From NCBI GenBank assembly GCA_002491065.1, contig DKVF01000083.1, positions 7,426-43,115 on the forward strand: a stretch of DNA of 35,690 bases, given 5' to 3'. Positions 32,157 to 35,690 of the stretch are shown one piece after another. A program made the translations under genes and the position numbers. A model generated the notes under the pieces. It was not told the origin of the DNA and did not search any database. It worked only from the letters and a program-made list of their open reading frames with translations. Positions within the stretch are counted from its first letter, which is position 1. Each line of letters opens with the position of its first letter. The DNA is from Peptococcaceae bacterium UBA7185. GTDB lineage: Bacteria; Bacillota; Peptococcia; Peptococcales; Peptococcaceae.

Positions 32157-32858
32157 GTGAAGTGGTTGCAAAAAGTATATGAACTGTGTTTTCCCCTGCC
32201 AGCGGTGTGTCCAATCTGTATGACGCGGCAGGAACGTCTGCAGGTATGCGATGACTGCCGCGCAGAGGCTTTACGCAAGCGCAGTTTGTACGGGCAGTGT
32301 CAGCGCTGTCACAGTTTCGGGATTACTTCAGACGGCTGTGCCAACTGTCGCAGCTGGCCTCAGTATCTTGTAGGAAATGTGTCGGTTTGGCCTTATCAGG
32401 ACGGCTGGCAACAGGCGATTGTAGATTTCAAATTCCGTAATATGCCTTGGCTGGCTTCCGCCTTAGCAATGGAGGCTGCGGCATATTTGCCGCAGGGCTA
32501 TGATTTGCTGATTCCTGTGCCGCTACACAAAAATCGGCTACGGGAGCGTGGCTATAATCAAAGTGCATTATTGGCGGAAGTACTGGCAGGACAACGGGGC
32601 TTATCCTGGCAAAACGCTTTGCAGCGAGTGCGGGATACACCGCATCAAATCGGTCTTAGCCGGGAGCAGCGGCTACAGAATTTGATGGGGGCTTTTCGCC
32701 TGGCGCCAAAGGCTGATGTACAGGGAAAACATATTATCGTGGTGGATGATGTGTTTACCAGCGGAGCTACATTATTGCACTGTGCGCAGACGCTTTATCG
32801 ATATGGTGCAAAAAGCGTGTTGGGTTTTACATTAGCCAGCGGGCAGGGACGCTTTTGA
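32157..32858 (+). CDS. comF: ComF family phosphoribosyltransferase-like protein
   Basis: A late-competence type protein that in transformable bacteria works with imported single-stranded DNA; many non-competent bacteria also carry it. The N-terminus has two zinc-binding CxxC pairs (CPICMTRQERLQVCDDC) and a second set (CQRCHSFGITSDGCANC). The C-terminal phosphoribosyltransferase domain has VPLHKNRLRERGYNQSALLA and the PRPP loop VVDDVFTSGATL. The frame is open from 32076, but GGGAGGGGG at 32142-32150 points to a GTG start at 32157 with a 6-nt spacer, giving 233 residues, the family norm. There is no comFA next to it. Confidence 0.88.
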   Translation: MKWLQKVYELCFPLPAVCPICMTRQERLQVCDDCRAEALRKRSLYGQCQRCHSFGITSDGCANCRSWPQYLVGNVSVWPYQDGWQQAIVDFKFRNMPWLASALAMEAAAYLPQGYDLLIPVPLHKNRLRERGYNQSALLAEVLAGQRGLSWQNALQRVRDTPHQIGLSREQRLQNLMGAFRLAPKADVQGKHIIVVDDVFTSGATLLHCAQTLYRYGAKSVLGFTLASGQGRF

Positions 32859-33164
32859 AATACAATTTTTGAGATATGCACAGGGACATCAAGTTATCAA
32901 CATGAACTGGGGAAATAAGATGGCGCAGGTATAAGGCTTTGCGATACTTATCCACATTATCCACAGGTGGGATAGTATGTTCTGTTGATAACTTTGGAAA
33001 ATGAAAAAAGAAAAAAGTGACAAAATCATCAGAAATGTATTGCAAAGATTGGGAAAAGTCTGTATTATTTTATTGATATCTTTTTATGAAAGACACAGTC
33101 TATTTTCATAAAAAGGCATATCACAATAAAAAGTTAGGCAAATAGGAAAGGGGATTATTCCAAA
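32859..33164. other. DnaA-box cluster with AT-rich flank and leader palindrome
   Basis: This gap contains four DnaA boxes: TTATCAACA at 32894-32902, perfect TTATCCACA at 32948-32956 and again at 32957-32965 directly abutting, and an inverted TTATCAACA at 32983-32991. About 170 bp of AT-rich sequence follow. Inside it, CTTTTTATGAAA (33080-33091) and its exact complement (33104-33115) form a 12-bp inverted repeat upstream of the binding-protein gene, probably an operator or mRNA hairpin. AAAGGGG serves that gene as ribosome binding site. Confidence 0.8.
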
Positions 33165-33989
33165 ATGAAAAGATTCAGTAAAGTAGTGGTTGCCGGTGCA
33201 TTGGCAGCCAGCATGATTTTGTTTGCAGGCTGCGGCGGAAATGACAATGCAGATGCAAACAAGGATGCGAATGCAGGCGCAGAAAATCAGGAGAGTACCG
33301 TATTAAAGGTAGGTACCAACGCCGAGTTTGCTCCTTTTGAGTATGTAAATGAGGAAGACGGCACCACCATCGAAGGCTTTGACATTGATTTGATTAATGC
33401 CATTGCTGCCGATCAGGGTATGACCGTAGAAGTGGAAAACTTGGAGTTTGACGGTTTGATAATGGCTCTGCAAAATGGCTCTATCGATGCTGCCATTGCC
33501 GGTATGAGTGTAAAGCCAGACCGTGCAGAACAGGTTGATTTTACCGAAACCTACTATGATGCAGGATTGAATATTGCAGTAGCAGCTGACGATGATTCCA
33601 TTGCCAGCGAAGAAGACCTGGCTGGTAAAGTTGTTACAGCACAGCAGGGTACTACTGGCGCCGATAAAGCGATGGAATTGAAAGATGCCGGTGTGGTAGC
33701 TGACGTAAAACTGCTGGCAAATATCAATGTCTGCATGATGGCCTTGGCCAACGGAGAAGTGGATGCTGTAATTATGGACATTCCTGTAAACAACAAATAT
33801 GTGGCAGCTCATCCCGATGAAGTGAAAATTGCTGCGGACATTGTTGCAGAAGAACCAGAACAGTTTGCCATTGCAGTGGCAAAGGGTAATACCGAACTCT
33901 TGGAAAAACTGGATGCCGGCCTAGCAAATGTGAAAGCAGACGGCACCTATGACGCGCTGCTTGACAAATATTTCGGTGCAGCTGAATAA
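33165..33989 (+). CDS. Polar amino-acid ABC transporter substrate-binding lipoprotein
   Basis: A 274-aa extracytoplasmic binding protein. A lipoprotein signal peptide ends in the lipobox LFAGC, with lipidated C23, followed by an Asn/Asp/Ala-rich linker. The mature part is a type 3 solute-binding fold: VGTNAEFAPFEYVN, EGFDIDLINAIA, FDGLIMALQNGSIDAAIAGMSVKPDRAEQVDFTETYY, then VVTAQQGTTG. These are the classic segments of glutamine, cystine and basic amino-acid binders; the ligand is not certain. It is followed by a hairpin terminator and then permease and ATPase genes, so some readthrough or a second promoter gives unequal expression. Confidence 0.92.
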   Translation: MKRFSKVVVAGALAASMILFAGCGGNDNADANKDANAGAENQESTVLKVGTNAEFAPFEYVNEEDGTTIEGFDIDLINAIAADQGMTVEVENLEFDGLIMALQNGSIDAAIAGMSVKPDRAEQVDFTETYYDAGLNIAVAADDDSIASEEDLAGKVVTAQQGTTGADKAMELKDAGVVADVKLLANINVCMMALANGEVDAVIMDIPVNNKYVAAHPDEVKIAADIVAEEPEQFAIAVAKGNTELLEKLDAGLANVKADGTYDALLDKYFGAAE

Positions 33990-34018
33990 TTATTTCAGAC
34001 AAAATAATTTTATAGAAT

Positions 34019-34074
34019 AAAATCAAGGCGATTGCATAATGAAGTAATCTTTATGCAGCAGCCTTGATTTTTTT
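34019..34074 (+). terminator. Terminator or attenuator after the binding-protein gene
   Basis: AAAATCAAGGC (34019-34029) pairs with 34061-34071, with an inner TGCATAA/TTATGCA stem, followed by a long T run. It lets the abundant binding protein be made in excess over the membrane subunits. Confidence 0.8.
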
Positions 34075-34106
34075 ATTTCAATTTTTTGTTTTTAACGAGG
34101 AATTTG

Positions 34107-34136
34107 TTGCCATATGATGGTCAGATGAGGTATAAT
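34107..34136 (+). promoter_or_regulatory. Second promoter, for the permease and ATPase genes
   Basis: TTGCCA (34107-34112), an 18-bp spacer and perfect TATAAT (34131-34136), between the preceding terminator and the permease start. Confidence 0.7.
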
Positions 34137-34178
34137 AATAAAGAATTTTGTATGATAAAGGGAGTGCACGGAGAGTAA

Positions 34179-34862
34179 ATGAATAATTTTGGATATCATT
34201 TTTGGACCGTCATGCCGCGTCTTTGGGGGGGCGCTACGATTACAATTAAAATTACCGCTATTGCAGTTTGTATTGGTATGGTAATCGGTATGGTGATGGC
34301 GTTGAGCAAGCTGAGTAAAATCTGGCCTTTGCGGATTATTTCTAATATTTATATTGAGTGTTTACGGGGGACGCCGCTATATGTACAAATTCTTCTGTTT
34401 CATTTCGGTGTGCCTGGATTAATTAATTCTATGGATGGGGTAAGCGGATTCCATTTTAATGTGATGACCACTGCCATTGTGGTGTGCAGTTTGAACAGTG
34501 GAGCCTATATTGCGGAAATTTTTCGTTCGGGAATTCAGTCCATCGACAAAGGACAGATGGAGGCAGCTCGCTCTTTGGGGATGAACCACAAAAAAGCAAT
34601 GCAGTATATTATTTTGCCGCAGGCGGTAAAACGGGTAATCCCACCGCTTTGCAATGAATTTATTGTGCTCCTGAAGGATACTTCTCTGTTGGCTGTCATC
34701 GGCGTAACGGAAATTATGAAAGTAGGACAAATCTATACCAGCACATCCTATGCGCCCTTTCCAGCATATATCGGCGTAGCCTGTGTATATTTGATTTTGA
34801 CCTTTACTATTTCTCGAGTGGTTCATTACGTGGAAGTAAAGTGGAATATGAGCAGTAATTAA
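34179..34862 (+). CDS. Polar amino-acid ABC transporter permease
   Basis: A 227-aa membrane subunit of the His/Glu/Gln/Arg/opine family. The N-terminal WTVMPRLWGGATITIKITA is characteristic, about five transmembrane helices are present, and the EAA loop QMEAARSLGMNHKKAMQYIILPQAVKRVIPP (about residues 126-156) contacts the ATPase. Only one permease gene is present, so it probably works as a homodimer. It overlaps nothing; the ATPase gene begins 12 bp after its stop with a GGAGAG ribosome binding site. Confidence 0.94.
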   Translation: MNNFGYHFWTVMPRLWGGATITIKITAIAVCIGMVIGMVMALSKLSKIWPLRIISNIYIECLRGTPLYVQILLFHFGVPGLINSMDGVSGFHFNVMTTAIVVCSLNSGAYIAEIFRSGIQSIDKGQMEAARSLGMNHKKAMQYIILPQAVKRVIPPLCNEFIVLLKDTSLLAVIGVTEIMKVGQIYTSTSYAPFPAYIGVACVYLILTFTISRVVHYVEVKWNMSSN

Positions 34863-34874
34863 GGAGAGACAGCC

Positions 34875-35597
34875 ATGATCGAAGTAAAAAATCTATATAA
34901 AAGCTTTGGCAAGCTGGAAGTGCTGAAGGGGATTAGCGAAACCATTCAGGATCAGGAGGTCGTTTGTGTGATAGGGCCTTCCGGTTCGGGAAAAAGCACC
35001 TTTTTGCGTTGCCTGAATTTGCTGGAGGAGCCGACCTCCGGTGTCATTATGGTGGACGGTGTGGAAATCACTGACAAGAAAAATGACGTAAATAAGATCC
35101 GCGAAAATATGGGTATGGTATTTCAGCGGTTTAATCTGTTTCCTCATATGACAGTTTTGGACAACATCACGCTGGCTCCCATGAAGGTGAAGGGCATGGA
35201 TAAGGCAAAAGCAGAAGCACAGGCGATGGAGCTTCTGCGCAAGGTTGGTTTGGTGGAAAAGGCCAAGGTTTATCCGGACAATTTGTCGGGCGGGCAACAA
35301 CAGCGTGTTGCCATTGCCCGTGCGTTGGCGATGAATCCGGATATCATGCTCTTTGATGAACCGACGTCAGCTTTGGACCCAGAAATGGTCGGTGAGGTGC
35401 TGAATGTAATCCGGGACTTGGCGAAGGAGGGCATGACCATGGTGATTGTAACCCATGAGATGGGCTTTGCCCGGGAAGTAGCGGATAGAGTACTGTTCAT
35501 TGACGGTGGGAATGTTTTAGAGCAGGGTACGCCGCAGGAATTGTTCGGCAATCCGCAGCAGGAGCGCACAAAAAATTTCCTAGCCAAGGTTTTATAA
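34875..35597 (+). CDS. Polar amino-acid ABC transporter ATP-binding protein
   Basis: A 240-aa ATPase driving the importer. Walker A is GPSGSGKST, the Q-loop lies in GMVFQRFNLFPHMTVLDN, the signature is LSGGQQQR, Walker B is IMLFDEPTSALDPE and the H-loop is VTHEMGFAREVADRV. These match the GlnQ/HisP/ArtP group closely and the length is standard. It ends the transporter operon and is followed by a terminator. Confidence 0.95.
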   Translation: MIEVKNLYKSFGKLEVLKGISETIQDQEVVCVIGPSGSGKSTFLRCLNLLEEPTSGVIMVDGVEITDKKNDVNKIRENMGMVFQRFNLFPHMTVLDNITLAPMKVKGMDKAKAEAQAMELLRKVGLVEKAKVYPDNLSGGQQQRVAIARALAMNPDIMLFDEPTSALDPEMVGEVLNVIRDLAKEGMTMVIVTHEMGFAREVADRVLFIDGGNVLEQGTPQELFGNPQQERTKNFLAKVL

Positions 35598-35617
35598 CGA
35601 TTGTACAAATAAAGGAA

Positions 35618-35645
35618 CGACATAGTCTTTGGCTATGCCGTTTTT
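35618..35645 (+). terminator. Terminator after the amino-acid transporter
   Basis: CGACATAG (35618-35625) pairs with CTATGCCG (35633-35640) with one mismatch, followed by TTTTT. Confidence 0.7.
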
Positions 35646-35690
35646 AGGTTCTACAATAAATGTTGGGGTGTCACATCGAAAGGTGTGATA

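Noticed and set aside
32859..33164. Calling the DnaA-box region oriC outright
   Set aside because: No dnaA, dnaN, rpmH or similar origin markers are in the window, and no clear DnaA-trio or 13-mer repeats are visible; it is reported as a DnaA-box cluster only.
1..35690. CRISPR arrays, tRNA or rRNA genes, complete prophage or transposase genes
   Set aside because: I found no regularly spaced repeats, no tRNA cloverleaf, and no integrase or transposase frames when reading the window.

Overview
This 35.7 kb window is chromosomal, with mid-to-low GC and typical Bacillota (Firmicutes) signals: strong GGAGG-type ribosome binding sites, near-consensus TTGACA/TATAAT promoters, a T-box leader, and the gene order radA-disA-PIN/TRAM-ispD-ispF-cysE-cysS. 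HydF, a radical SAM protein and a tryptophanyl-tRNA synthetase with an iron-sulfur-like cysteine cluster point to an anaerobe. A member of the Negativicutes would fit, but nothing here fixes the genus. Most of the window is housekeeping sequence, with a few accessory cassettes and one decayed gene.

Layout. 1-5.7 kb: D-Ala-D-Ala carboxypeptidase, DNA polymerase III delta (holA), a coiled-coil protein, then an HD-GYP response regulator with an Hpt protein. 5.7-8.3 kb: hydF and an atypical thioredoxin reductase-like protein with a cysteine-free thioredoxin-like tail. 8.4-11.6 kb: a MocR regulator divergent from an ECF S component and an aminotransferase resembling pyridoxamine-pyruvate transaminase; this looks like a vitamin B6 salvage cassette with its own operator repeats. 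11.7-15.2 kb: a LysR regulator divergent from a three-gene operon (zinc-ribbon protein, soluble ABC ATPase, unrecognised 313-aa protein). 15.4-19.2 kb: a type I phosphodiesterase and a DASS-type anion transporter. 19.3-20.1 kb: an SRPBCC protein followed by the remnant of an alpha/beta hydrolase. 20.4-28.5 kb: radA, disA, PIN/TRAM, ispD, ispF, a GNAT acetyltransferase, then a cysteine T-box controlling cysE-cysS. 28.6-32.0 kb, minus strand: trpS, a TIGR03915-like protein and its radical SAM partner. 32.1-35.6 kb: comF and a polar amino-acid ABC transporter (binding protein, permease, ATPase).

The strongest non-coding signals are a perfect 16-bp parS palindrome at 30648-30663 and, 2.3 kb away, four DnaA boxes within 98 bp at 32894-32991. 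Together they suggest this part of the chromosome takes part in replication or segregation control and may lie in the origin-proximal domain, although dnaA and dnaN are not present. The most promising candidates for undescribed biology are the B6 cassette (regulator, operator, transporter and enzyme all agree), the zinc-ribbon/ABC/unknown trio, and the DnaA-box cluster with the parS.
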